Below are positions 45,725 through 55,630 of a stretch of 64,000 bases of DNA, piece after piece. The notes beneath the pieces are model-generated. The model did not search any database. It saw nothing but the letters and a program-made list of their open reading frames with translations, and had not been told where the DNA came from. This stretch comes from Saccharothrix algeriensis (GTDB lineage: Bacteria > Actinomycetota > Actinomycetes > Mycobacteriales > Pseudonocardiaceae), in the NCBI RefSeq assembly GCF_016907655.1, contig NZ_JAFBCL010000001.1, forward strand, positions 2,576,001 to 2,640,000. The letters run 5' to 3'. A program made the position numbers and the translations under genes. Position 1 is the first letter of the stretch, and each line of letters begins with the position of its first letter.

Positions 45725-47350
45725 CTACTGCGCGACTTCCACCGAGGCGAGGTCGAGCTTGCGGAACGCGTGCAGGTTCGCGACCTTGAGGCGGCTGGAC
45801 TTGCCCGCGATGGTCGTCTGGGTCCACAGCGGGATGGACGGCATGTCCGGCGCGAGCATCCGCTCCGCCTCCAGGTAGAGCTCGATCGCCTGCTCCTCGC
45901 TGGGCGCCTTGTCCGCCTCCGCCAGCTTCGCGTCGAACGCCGGGTTGCTGTAGAGGCCGTCGTTGGACGACGCGCCGGTGCGGAACAGCGGGGTCAGCCA
46001 GTTCTCGATCGACGGGTAGTCCGCGATCCAGCCCGACCGGTACATGCCGGTCATCTCGTGCGCGTTCACCTTCTGCCGGAACTCGCCGAAGCTGGTCGTC
46101 GGCACGAACCGGGCCTCGACGCCGAGGGTGCTCTTGATGCTGTTGGCGACCGCCTCGGCCCACTCCTGGTGCCCGCTGTCGGTGTTGGACAGCAGCACGA
46201 TCTCCCCGGTGTAGCCGGACTTCGCGAACTCCGCCTTGGCCTTGTCCGGGTCGAACCGGCAGTAGTCGCCGCACTGCCCCGGCTGGTAGCCCTTGATCAG
46301 CGGGTGCACCCAGCCGTCGGCGGGCTTGCGCGTGCCGGCGTAGATCCGCTCGGTGATCTCCTCGCGGTTGATCGCCATGGAGATCGCGCGGCGCAGCGAG
46401 GCGTTGTCGTAGGGCGCGGTGTAGAACGGGAACGCGATCGTCTGGTTGTTCAGCGTCTCCCGCTTCACCACCCGGTCGCCGAGGTCGCCCTCGTACTTGC
46501 GCCCCGCCAGGGCGTTGGGCGGCAGCTCCTCCATGAAGTCCAGGTTGCCCGAGACGATGTCGGCGTAGGCCGACTCGCGGCTCTGGTAGACCTTCAGCGT
46601 CAGGTCCTTGAACTTCGGCTTGTCCGCGCCCTGGTAGTCGTCGTAGCGGGTCAGCTTGATGTCGGTGCCGACCGTGCGCGAGACGAACCTGAACGGCCCG
46701 TTGCCGACCGGGTTGGCCTCGAACGCCGCGCGGTCCTTGAAGAACGCCTCCGGCAGCGGCGCGAAGACCTCGTAGCCGACGGTGACCGGGAACACCGCGA
46801 ACGGCTCGGACAGCGTGACGGTGAACGTGTGGTCGTCCACGACCGCCAGGCCGGACATCTTGTCGGTGGCGGGCGCCGGCGCCTTCTGGGGGCCGTCCGC
46901 GCCGTCGGGGTCGGCGGGGTGGACGTCCGCGTAGCCCTGGACCTGGGAGAAGAAGGAGGCGCCCTGCGTGGCGTTGGGCCCGTAGGCGGTCCAGTTCCAG
47001 GCGTCCACGAAGCTCTTCGCGGTCACCGCGCTGCCGTCGTGGAACTTCCAGTCCTTCTTGATCTTCACGGTGAACACCTTCGAGTCGGTCGTCTCGATCG
47101 ACTCGGCCATCGCGTTCTCCGGCTGCGCGTCCTCGCTGCGGTACTCCACCAGCCCGGTGAACATGGCGTCCAGCACGCGGCTGCCGCCCACCTCGGTGGT
47201 GTTGCCCGGCACCAGCGGGTTCTCCGGCTCGGTGTTGAAGATGCTGATCCCGGCGTCGGCGTTCGTGCCGGATGAGGTCTCCGTGGCCCCGCAGCCCGCC
47301 GCGACCAGGGCCGTCGCGATCGCAGCCGGAACCAGTAATGCTCGTGACAT
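45725..47350 (-). CDS. Peptide-binding lipoprotein (SBP family 5, DppA/OppA type)
   Basis: 541 residues from ATG at 47350 (GGAGGTGGGAGAACGC upstream). Lipobox LVAAGC with Cys near residue 19 anchors it outside the membrane. Family 5 signatures: 'FTVKIKKDWKFHDGSAVTAKSFVDAWNW', 'RRAISMAINREEI' and 'SIPLWTQTTIAGKSS'. First gene of a complete importer. The upstream gap holds a GTGATGGGGTCAC dyad (about 47440-47452) and an AT-rich element (CCCTAATAGCG on the minus strand) that may be part of the promoter. Confidence 0.93.
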   Translation of the reverse strand: MSRALLVPAAIATALVAAGCGATETSSGTNADAGISIFNTEPENPLVPGNTTEVGGSRVLDAMFTGLVEYRSEDAQPENAMAESIETTDSKVFTVKIKKDWKFHDGSAVTAKSFVDAWNWTAYGPNATQGASFFSQVQGYADVHPADPDGADGPQKAPAPATDKMSGLAVVDDHTFTVTLSEPFAVFPVTVGYEVFAPLPEAFFKDRAAFEANPVGNGPFRFVSRTVGTDIKLTRYDDYQGADKPKFKDLTLKVYQSRESAYADIVSGNLDFMEELPPNALAGRKYEGDLGDRVVKRETLNNQTIAFPFYTAPYDNASLRRAISMAINREEITERIYAGTRKPADGWVHPLIKGYQPGQCGDYCRFDPDKAKAEFAKSGYTGEIVLLSNTDSGHQEWAEAVANSIKSTLGVEARFVPTTSFGEFRQKVNAHEMTGMYRSGWIADYPSIENWLTPLFRTGASSNDGLYSNPAFDAKLAEADKAPSEEQAIELYLEAERMLAPDMPSIPLWTQTTIAGKSSRLKVANLHAFRKLDLASVEVAQ

Positions 47351-47530
47351 GCGTTCTCCCACCTCCGGGGTGACCGAGCAGAGCCGCCCGCCTCCACAGC
47401 GTGTCGGTGACGCTATTAGGGCAGTGCTGCACGCCACATGGGTGATGGGGTCACAACCTCGTCACGAACAATCCCAGTTGACGTTCGAATAAGGTGTGAA
47501 GGCCGGTGGGCACCCGCTCCCACCTGCGGT

Positions 47531-48481
47531 TCAGCTCAGGGCGAAGGCGATGCCGTCGAGGATGTCGTGCTCGCTCGCGACCAGCTCGGTGATCCCCTGA
47601 GCCGCCAGGTGCTCGGCCAGGGTCCGCACGACGAGCGCGCCGCCGTTGATGACATCCACCCGTCCGGGGTGCATCGGGCCCAAAGCCGCCCGCTCGTCGT
47701 GACTCATGGTGAGCAACCGCGCGGTGACCTCCCGGATGTCGTCGACGCCCAGCCGCGCCAGGTGGATCCGCTCGGAGTCGTACTCCGGCAGCCCCTTCGC
47801 CAGCGCCACGAGGGTGGTCACCGTGCCGGCGACGCCGATCCAGGTGCTCGCCCCGGCGGTCGGCACCGCGGCGAACGCCTCGGCCAGCACCTCCGAGGCG
47901 ACCGCGACGGCGTCGGCCACCTCGGCCTCGGTCGGCGGGTCCGAGCGCAGGCAGCGCTCGGTCAGCCGCACGCAGCCGATGTCCACCGACCGCGCGGCGG
48001 TCACCTCGCCCCGCACGCCGTCCCACGTGCCCAGCACCAGCTCGGTCGACCCGCCGCCCACGTCGGAGACCAGGAACGGCCCGTCGGCCGCGTCCAGGTC
48101 CGCCACGGCCCCGGTGAACGACAGCCGGGCCTCCTCGTCGCCGGAGATCACCTCGGCCTCGACGCCCAGCACGGCGCGGGTCATGGCGAAGAACTCGTCG
48201 CGGTTCGCGGCGTCGCGGGTCGCCGAGGTCGCGACCATCCGCACCCGCTCGGCCCCCTTGCGGCGCAGGACGTTCGCGTAGTCGGCCAGCGCCGCCCGGG
48301 TCCGCTCCAGCGCCTCGGCGCCCAGCACGCCCGTCGCGTCCACGCCCGCGCCCAGCCGCACGACCCGCATCTCCCGGTGCACGTCCCGCAACCACCGCGA
48401 GCCGTCGTCGGCCGCGGTCACGTCGGCCACCAGCAGGCGGATCGAGTTGGTCCCGCAGTCGATCGCGGCCACGCGCGCCAT
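47531..48481 (-). CDS. ppx: Exopolyphosphatase (Ppx/GppA family)
   Basis: 316 residues. ASKHA fold: DCGTNSIRLLV (phosphate 1), GDEEARLSFTG, and DVGGGSTEL (phosphate 2), 'GVAGTVTTLVAL'. It is the short form (about 310-330 residues) without the C-terminal HD-like domain, like the two mycobacterial Ppx proteins. It hydrolyses polyphosphate and may act on pppGpp. Gene order with DUF501, divIC and eno matches Rv1026-Rv1023. Confidence 0.93.
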   Translation of the reverse strand: MARVAAIDCGTNSIRLLVADVTAADDGSRWLRDVHREMRVVRLGAGVDATGVLGAEALERTRAALADYANVLRRKGAERVRMVATSATRDAANRDEFFAMTRAVLGVEAEVISGDEEARLSFTGAVADLDAADGPFLVSDVGGGSTELVLGTWDGVRGEVTAARSVDIGCVRLTERCLRSDPPTEAEVADAVAVASEVLAEAFAAVPTAGASTWIGVAGTVTTLVALAKGLPEYDSERIHLARLGVDDIREVTARLLTMSHDERAALGPMHPGRVDVINGGALVVRTLAEHLAAQGITELVASEHDILDGIAFALS

Positions 48482-48497
48482 GACACCCCTCCCGTAG

Positions 48498-48523
48498 CGG
48501 CGACGGCGGGGCCGCCGTCGCCG
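48498..48523 (-). terminator. Hairpin after the Thr-rich transglycosylase gene
   Basis: CGGCGACGGCG pairs with CGCCGTCGCCG (about 11 bp, 4-base loop), 24 bases downstream of the minus-strand stop and before ppx. Confidence 0.6.
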
Positions 48524-48546
48524 GAGGAAGAAGCTACGCCGGCGGG

Positions 48547-50013
48547 TTACCGGGGCTTCATCGAGGACGTGGGCTGGACGACCGTGGCCGGCCGCGACTC
48601 GGGCGCGGACCGCTCCGGCGTCCCGGTGGTGACCTGGGCGGGCGTCCCGGTGGCGGCCTGGTCGCCGCTCCCGGTCGCGCAGTCGTCCGGCGCCTCGGAG
48701 GGCGGCGTGGTCGGCGGCGTCGTCGTCGGCGTGGTGGTGGTCGGCGTCGTCGTGGTGGTCGGCGGCGTTGTGGGGCAGTTCGGCGACGGCGGCTGCGACG
48801 ACGTCGTGGTGGTCGTCGGCGTGGTGGTCGTCGGCGTGGTCGTGGTGGTGGTGGTGGTCGTCGTCGTCGTGGTGGTCGTCGTGGTGGTGCTGGACGACGT
48901 GGTCGGCACCACCGTGAACGTCGCGGACCGCGACCGCGTCGTGCTGGGGGCCGGGGACGACGGCGGGGTGGAGGACGGCGGGTTCGACGACGGGGGGTTG
49001 GGCGCGGGCGGGTTCGTCGTGGCGCCCGGCGGGGTGGTGCCGCCGTCGTGCGGCGGGTACGTGCCGCCGGTCGGCTCCTCGTCCCCCACCGGGAGGAAGT
49101 CCTCGTCCGAGCCGGTCAGGCCGGGCATCGGCGTCACGCCGTCGGCGTAGGCGTCGGCCCAGAACAGGACCGTCCGCACGTACTCGTCGGAGTGGTTGTA
49201 GCGGAACACCGCCTTCGCCCGCTGCTCCGGGTCCGACAGGTCACCGCCGCCCGCGCACAGGTAGTTGCCCGCGCCCGCGGTCGCGTCGTAGACGTTGTTC
49301 GGGTTGGCCTGGCCGTCGCCGTTGCCGTCCGCGGCGTACCCGGCCCAGGTGGACGGGATGAACTGCATCGGACCGACCGCGCGGTCCCACGTGGTGTCGG
49401 AGTCGTACCGGCCGCCGTCGGTGTCGCGGATCGCGGCGATGCCCGGACCGCCGTTGAGCACCGGGCCCAGGATCGGGTGCACCGTGTCGCCTCGGGCGTC
49501 GACCCGGCCGCCGCGCGCGTGCCCGGACTCGATGCGCCCGATGCCCGCCAGCAGCGACCAGTGCAGGTTGCAGCCCGGGGTGGTCGCGGCGAGCCGGTCG
49601 GCGGCCTTCATGTACGCGTCCAGCATCACGCCCGGGATGCCCAGCTGCCCCGCGACCAGGTCGCCGTCGACCCCGTCGAACGGCGGCAGGTCGTCGCCGA
49701 AGTCCGACGGGTCGTCGGCCTCCGCCAGCAGGCCCGCGCTCAGCTCGTCGGTCTCCGGCAGCCGGCCGGACACGCCCAGCGCGCCCGAGTCCCGCAGGTG
49801 CAGGGTGCCCAGCACGTCGCCGGCGCCCGGCGGGAACGCCTCCAGGTCCGAGCTGCCCGCGACGTTGACCCAGTCGACGCCGCCGGTCGCGTGCAGCAGG
49901 GTCGGGACGAGCATCGCGCACGTCGCCGTCGCCGCCAGGCCCCACTGCCGCGGGGTCAGCGTCGGCCGCCGCGTCGCCTTGCGCTTGCGTCCACGTCGCT
50001 TCGGCACAGCCAC
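48547..50013 (-). CDS. Lytic transglycosylase-like protein with long Thr/Pro C-terminal region
   Basis: 488 residues from GTG at 50013 (GAGGAG 8 bases upstream). A basic N-terminus (KRRGRKRK) and one membrane helix precede a transglycosylase domain (about 150-300): GIGRIESGHARGG with the catalytic Glu, 'WDRAVGPMQFIPSTWAGYAADGNGDG' and 'AGNYLCAGGGDL', as in LpqU/MltB-type proteins. From about residue 320 the chain is Pro/Ser and then an extreme Thr tract with 18 Thr in a row, a likely wall-spanning linker. Placed between ppx and DUF501; a shorter paralogue lies at 54.4-55.3 kb. Confidence 0.85.
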   Translation of the reverse strand: MAVPKRRGRKRKATRRPTLTPRQWGLAATATCAMLVPTLLHATGGVDWVNVAGSSDLEAFPPGAGDVLGTLHLRDSGALGVSGRLPETDELSAGLLAEADDPSDFGDDLPPFDGVDGDLVAGQLGIPGVMLDAYMKAADRLAATTPGCNLHWSLLAGIGRIESGHARGGRVDARGDTVHPILGPVLNGGPGIAAIRDTDGGRYDSDTTWDRAVGPMQFIPSTWAGYAADGNGDGQANPNNVYDATAGAGNYLCAGGGDLSDPEQRAKAVFRYNHSDEYVRTVLFWADAYADGVTPMPGLTGSDEDFLPVGDEEPTGGTYPPHDGGTTPPGATTNPPAPNPPSSNPPSSTPPSSPAPSTTRSRSATFTVVPTTSSSTTTTTTTTTTTTTTTTTTPTTTTPTTTTTSSQPPSPNCPTTPPTTTTTPTTTTPTTTPPTTPPSEAPDDCATGSGDQAATGTPAQVTTGTPERSAPESRPATVVQPTSSMKPR

Positions 50014-50122
50014 GAACTCCACTCCTCGGCGAATCCCGCTTCGGCCCCCGGACAAGCCTGCCTGATCCCCAGCGCCGTGTCACGGCCGCGGGGGACTTCC
50101 GCACCGGGAACTGCCCCGAAGG

Positions 50123-50614
50123 TCAGTCGTTCACCTTTGACGCGCAGTCCCCGCTGGGCCACCACTGCGCGAGCAGCTCCAGCGCCTCGTCGCCGAACGG
50201 GTTGACGCCCGGCCCGGCGGCCAGCGCGTGCGCCACGTGGACGTGCAGGCACTTGACCCGCGTCGGCATCCCGCCCGCGGTGACCTGCGTGCCCAGCGGC
50301 TCGATCGCGTCCCGCTCGGCCAGGTACGACTCGTGCGCCCGCAGGTAGCGCCGCGCCAGCTCCTCGTCCTGCGCCAGCCGGTCGGTCATCTCCTTCATCA
50401 GGCCGGCGCCCTCCAGCCTGCTGACGAAGGAGTTCAGGCGCGGGCACGTCAGGTAGTACAGCGTCGGGAACGGCGTGCCGTCCTCCAGCCGCGGGCTGGT
50501 CTGCACGACCGCCGGGTGCCCGCTCGGGCACCGCGCCGCCACCGCCCTCATGCCGCGCGGGGCGCGCCCCAGCTGCTCGGCGACGACCGCCGAGTCCCTC
50601 TCGTCCACCGTCAT
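50123..50614 (-). CDS. DUF501 family protein
   Basis: 163 residues from ATG at 50614, overlapping the DivIC stop (ATGA). Diagnostic segments: VAEQLGRAPRGMRAVAARCPSG, 'PFPTLYYLTCPRL', and TRVKCLHVHVAHALAAG near the C-terminus; conserved Cys and His residues suggest a metal or redox site (inference). Always found between the divIC-like gene and ppx in actinobacteria (Rv1025). Function unknown. Confidence 0.9.
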   Translation of the reverse strand: MTVDERDSAVVAEQLGRAPRGMRAVAARCPSGHPAVVQTSPRLEDGTPFPTLYYLTCPRLNSFVSRLEGAGLMKEMTDRLAQDEELARRYLRAHESYLAERDAIEPLGTQVTAGGMPTRVKCLHVHVAHALAAGPGVNPFGDEALELLAQWWPSGDCASKVND

Positions 50615-51545
50615 CGCGCCGCCACCGAATCCCACAGCTGCTCGTACCAAGCCTTGTCCGCCGCCGGCGCCGTCGCCGGCCGCTCCTCCTCCGGGGTCCG
50701 CTCCGCGTCACCGGGCAGTTGGACCACGTACGGCGTCTCGCCGGGCCGCACGTAGTGCAGCCGCCGGCGCGCCTCCGCCTCCAGGTGCGCGGGATCGGCC
50801 AGCTCCCTCTTGCGCTGCTCCAGCTGCCCGACCTCGGCGCGCAGCTCCTCCTGCGAGGCGGTGACCTCGCGCAGCTCCTCGCGCTGGGCCAGGTAGGTGC
50901 GCAGCGGCACGGCGATGCTCAGCGCCAGCGCGCACACCACCATCGCCAGCAGGGCCGCCCGCCGCGTGCCGGTCATGCCGAACGCGCCGCCGGTGCCCTC
51001 CCGCGACCGGGCCCTGGACTGCGGCCGGCCCGCGCGCGCCGCCCGGGCCGCCCGCGCGGCCCTGGCGTGCTCGGCCACCCGCGCCGAGCGCTCCCGCCGC
51101 GACTCCGCCGGCCGCGCGCCGCCGCGCTCGCCGCCGGACCGGGCGAACCGCCCGAGCCGCCCCGAGCCGCTCGCGCCCGCCTTGCCCGCCTTGCCCGACG
51201 CGCCCGCCTTGCCCGACGCGCCGGACCTGCCGCCGCCCGGCTTCCCGGACGAACCCGCCTTGCCCGGCGCACCCGACTTCCCCGACGCGCCCGACTTGCC
51301 GGCCGCACCCGACTTCCCCGACGCGCCCGACTTGCCGGCCGCACCCGACTTGCCCGGCGCACCCGACTTGCCGGCCGCGCCGGACTTGCCGGAACCGCCG
51401 GCGCCGGCCGCCCGACCGGGCGCACCCGCGCCGGACCCGCCCGCGCCGGCCGCGCGGCCCGACCTGCCCGCGCGCCCGGAGCGGTCAGGCCGGGACCCCG
51501 GCACGGCCTTGCCGCCGCGCCGGGAGCCCCGCTCCCGGTCCGCCA

Positions 51546-51546
<1 letters not shown>
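50611..51546 (-). CDS. FtsB/DivIC-type septum protein with repetitive basic N-terminus
   Basis: 311 residues, about twice the size of ordinary family members. Residues 1-190 are disordered: a run of GKSGA/GKSGS-like pentapeptides (about 50-130) followed by Arg/Ala-rich sequence. The typical DivIC part follows: membrane helix ('AALLAMVVCALALSIAVPL'), extracytoplasmic coiled coil ('REELREVTASQEELRAEVGQLEQRKREL') and the conserved LHYVRPGETPYVV. The family joins FtsQ/FtsL at the divisome. ATG overlaps the eno stop by one base. Confidence 0.88.
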
Positions 51547-53275
<1,729 letters not shown>

Positions 53276-54010
53276 GTGATCCACGTGGAGCGCGGCGGCG
53301 AGGGGCCGCTCCTGGTCCTCCTGCACGGCCTGGGCGCGACGGCCGAGGTGTGGCGGGGCGTCGTGCCGCACTGGCCGGGCTCGTGGCTGGCGGTGGACCT
53401 GCCCGGCCACGGCCGCTCGGACCCGCTGGAGCGCTACTCGTTCGGCGCGTTCGCGGCGGCGGTCGCCCCGGTCGTGCCGCCCGGCCCGGTGGCGGTGCTG
53501 GGGCACTCGCTGGGCGGCGTGGTGGCGCTGGCGCTGGCCTCCGGCTGGTTCGGGGTGCAGGTCCGGGTGGCGGCGGGCGTCGGCGTCAAGCTGCGGTGGT
53601 CCGCCGACGACCTGGCGCGGGTGCGGGCCCTGGCCGACAAGCCCGCGCGGGTCCACCCGACCCGCGAGGAGGCCGCGGAGCGCGCCGCGAGGCTGGCGGG
53701 CGTGCCGCTGGAGCACGGCGTCGTCGCGGCGCCCGGCGGGTGGCGCGCGGCGCTGGACCCGGCCGCGTTCGGGATCGGCGCGCCCGACGTGCCGGGCCTG
53801 CTGGCGGCGGCCCGCGCGCCGGTCGTCCTGGCCGTGGGCGAGGTCGACCCGATGTGCTCGCGCGAGGACCTGCTCGCCGCCTGCCCGGGTGGAATGGTGC
53901 TGGCAGGCGTGGGCCACAACCCCCACGTGGAGCGGCCCGGGTCGATCAAGCCGGTGCTCGACCGGCTGATCACCGGGTGGGGCACGTCCCGTCATCCGGT
54001 CGGCTGCTGA
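53276..54010 (+). CDS. Alpha/beta-hydrolase
   Basis: 244 residues from GTG at 53276 (GAGGGGG 7 bases upstream; the ATG at 53240 lacks such a site). Motifs: LLHGLGATAEVW, nucleophile GHSLGG, Asp in AVGEVDPM and His in VGHNPHVERPG. Substrate not predictable. 36 bases before the TPR gene on the same strand. Confidence 0.85.
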   Translation: MIHVERGGEGPLLVLLHGLGATAEVWRGVVPHWPGSWLAVDLPGHGRSDPLERYSFGAFAAAVAPVVPPGPVAVLGHSLGGVVALALASGWFGVQVRVAAGVGVKLRWSADDLARVRALADKPARVHPTREEAAERAARLAGVPLEHGVVAAPGGWRAALDPAAFGIGAPDVPGLLAAARAPVVLAVGEVDPMCSREDLLAACPGGMVLAGVGHNPHVERPGSIKPVLDRLITGWGTSRHPVGC

Positions 54011-54046
54011 TGAACCGCCGGTCGCGGAGGTAGCGTTGATCGGACC

Positions 54047-54424
54047 ATGACCGACAGCACCTTCGAGGCGTTCCGCCGAGCCGAGGCGCTGCTCGCCGAG
54101 CGCCGCCCCCTGGAGGCGCTCCGCGAGCTGCGGGTCGTGCTCGAGGCAGCGCCGAACGAGCCGAGCGTCCAACTGCTGGCCGGCCGGGCCTACCTGGGCT
54201 CGGCGCAGCTCAAGAGAGCCGAGGAAGCGTTCCGCAAGGTGCTGGAGCTGGACCCGAGCGACTACTACGCCCGCTTCGCCCTCGGCCGGACCCTGCAGCG
54301 CCAGAGCCGCCTGCCCGAGGCCCTGGCCCAGCTGCGCATGGCGGCGGCGATGAACCCGACCCCCGAGTACCAGGAAGCGCTGGGCGAGGTGAGCGCCCGC
54401 CTGGCGGTGGAACGCGACCGCTGA
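54047..54424 (+). CDS. Tetratricopeptide-repeat protein
   Basis: 125 residues. Three to four TPR helical pairs ('LEALRELRVVLEAAPNEPSVQLLAGRAY', 'LKRAEEAFRKVLELDPSDYYARFALGRTL', 'LPEALAQLRMAAAMNP'). A cytosolic interaction module without other domains. Converges on the transglycosylase gene with a 22-base gap. Confidence 0.85.
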   Translation: MTDSTFEAFRRAEALLAERRPLEALRELRVVLEAAPNEPSVQLLAGRAYLGSAQLKRAEEAFRKVLELDPSDYYARFALGRTLQRQSRLPEALAQLRMAAAMNPTPEYQEALGEVSARLAVERDR

Positions 54425-54446
54425 GCCCGGTCGCCGGGTTGGGCGT

Positions 54447-55277
54447 TCAGCCCTGGCCGGCCCGCGCGTAGGCGTCCGCCCCGCTGTAGACGTCCTGGCC
54501 GTACTTCACCGAGTTGTTGTACGCCAGCACGGCCGCCCACCACCCCTGCCCGGTGCCCAGGTCGCCGCCGGACGAGCACAGGTACCGCGCGGCGGCCAGC
54601 GCCGCGTCGTCGATGTCCTGCGGGTCGGGCGGGTTGCCGTCGCCGTTCGCGCGGGAGGCGTAGCGCGCCCACGTCGTCGGGATGAACTGCATCGGCCCCA
54701 CGGCCCGGTCCCAGGTCGGGTCGCCGTCGAGCGCGCCGCCGTCGCTGTCCGCGATGGCCCGCACCCCCGGTTTGCCGTCCAGCGGGATGCCGATGATCGG
54801 CTTGGACGGCCGGCCGTCCTCGCCCAGCCGCAGGCCGCCCAGGGTGCCGTGGTGCGACTCGACGCGCCCGATGCCCGCCAGCGTCGCCCACGACACCCGG
54901 CACGAGGGCTGCGCGGCCTGCATGGCCAGGTCGGCGGTGGCGTACGCGTGCAGGGCGCGGGCCGGGACGTCGGTCTTCTCCGACAACGCCTGCGCCCACG
55001 CCGCCAGCGGCTCGGCGGCCGGGTCCTGGCCGGGGGACGCCTGCGGCGGCACCCGGCCCGCCGAGCCGGGAGCGGCCGAACCGGGCTCGACCGCCTGGAA
55101 CGGCACGGGGAACGGCGGGTCGCCGCCGTCGCGGCGGTTGACGACGCTCAACGCCCAGGCGCCGCCCGCCACGACGGCGAGCAGGAGGGCGACGAGCGCC
55201 AGCCGGCCGACGAGGTTGCCGACGCGACCGGGCGCCGGCGGGCGGGGTCTCGTGGTGGGGGGCGGCGGGACGACCAC
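54447..55277 (-). CDS. Membrane-anchored lytic transglycosylase (LpqU-like)
   Basis: 276 residues from GTG. Pro-rich cytoplasmic N-terminus, one helix (LALVALLLAVVAGGAWALSVV), then the MltB-like domain: GIGRVESHHGTLGG (catalytic Glu), 'TWDRAVGPMQFIPTTWARYASRANGDG', 'AARYLCSSGGDLGT' and 'AVLAYNNSVKYGQDVYS'. Cleaves peptidoglycan glycan strands, releasing anhydro-muropeptides. In M. tuberculosis lpqU sits between mazG and eno, the same neighbourhood. Confidence 0.88.
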   Translation of the reverse strand: MVVPPPPTTRPRPPAPGRVGNLVGRLALVALLLAVVAGGAWALSVVNRRDGGDPPFPVPFQAVEPGSAAPGSAGRVPPQASPGQDPAAEPLAAWAQALSEKTDVPARALHAYATADLAMQAAQPSCRVSWATLAGIGRVESHHGTLGGLRLGEDGRPSKPIIGIPLDGKPGVRAIADSDGGALDGDPTWDRAVGPMQFIPTTWARYASRANGDGNPPDPQDIDDAALAAARYLCSSGGDLGTGQGWWAAVLAYNNSVKYGQDVYSGADAYARAGQG

Positions 55278-55385
55278 GCACCCAGGCTACGTGCTCACCG
55301 CGGTTTCCCGGCCGGAACGCGGGGAACCACCCGGCCCGCTGGCCGCTCGACCGCAGGTCCGCCGCTGTCAGGGGCGCTGTCGGGG

Positions 55386-55450
55386 CCACTGCCGGGCCAC
55401 TGCCGGGGCCACTGCCGGGCCACTGCCGGGGGCGGTCGCGCGACCGCCCC
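55386..55450. repeat. Short tandem repeat and hairpin in the 55278-55630 gap
   Basis: Four copies of an 11-12-base unit, CCACTGCCGGG(G), run from about 55386 to 55431. They end in a 10-bp inverted repeat (429-438 with 441-450). The gap otherwise contains GC-rich sequence without a supported gene. It separates the tricorn gene's 3' end from the start of the transglycosylase gene, so the hairpin may terminate tricorn transcription. Confidence 0.65.
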
Positions 55451-55630
55451 TGGGCGCACCCGCGATCACCTGTCCGGCTTGCCGTCCGCACCGCCGGACG
55501 GGGCGTCCCGCCGGCGCCGCGGCGAGGCCGCCGACCGGTCGAGCCGGCGGAACCGCCGCGGTGCCGCCGACCGGCTCGACCCGCCGGCGCCGCCACCGGC
55601 CGGGCCGGCGGCACGGCGCTCCCGACCGGG

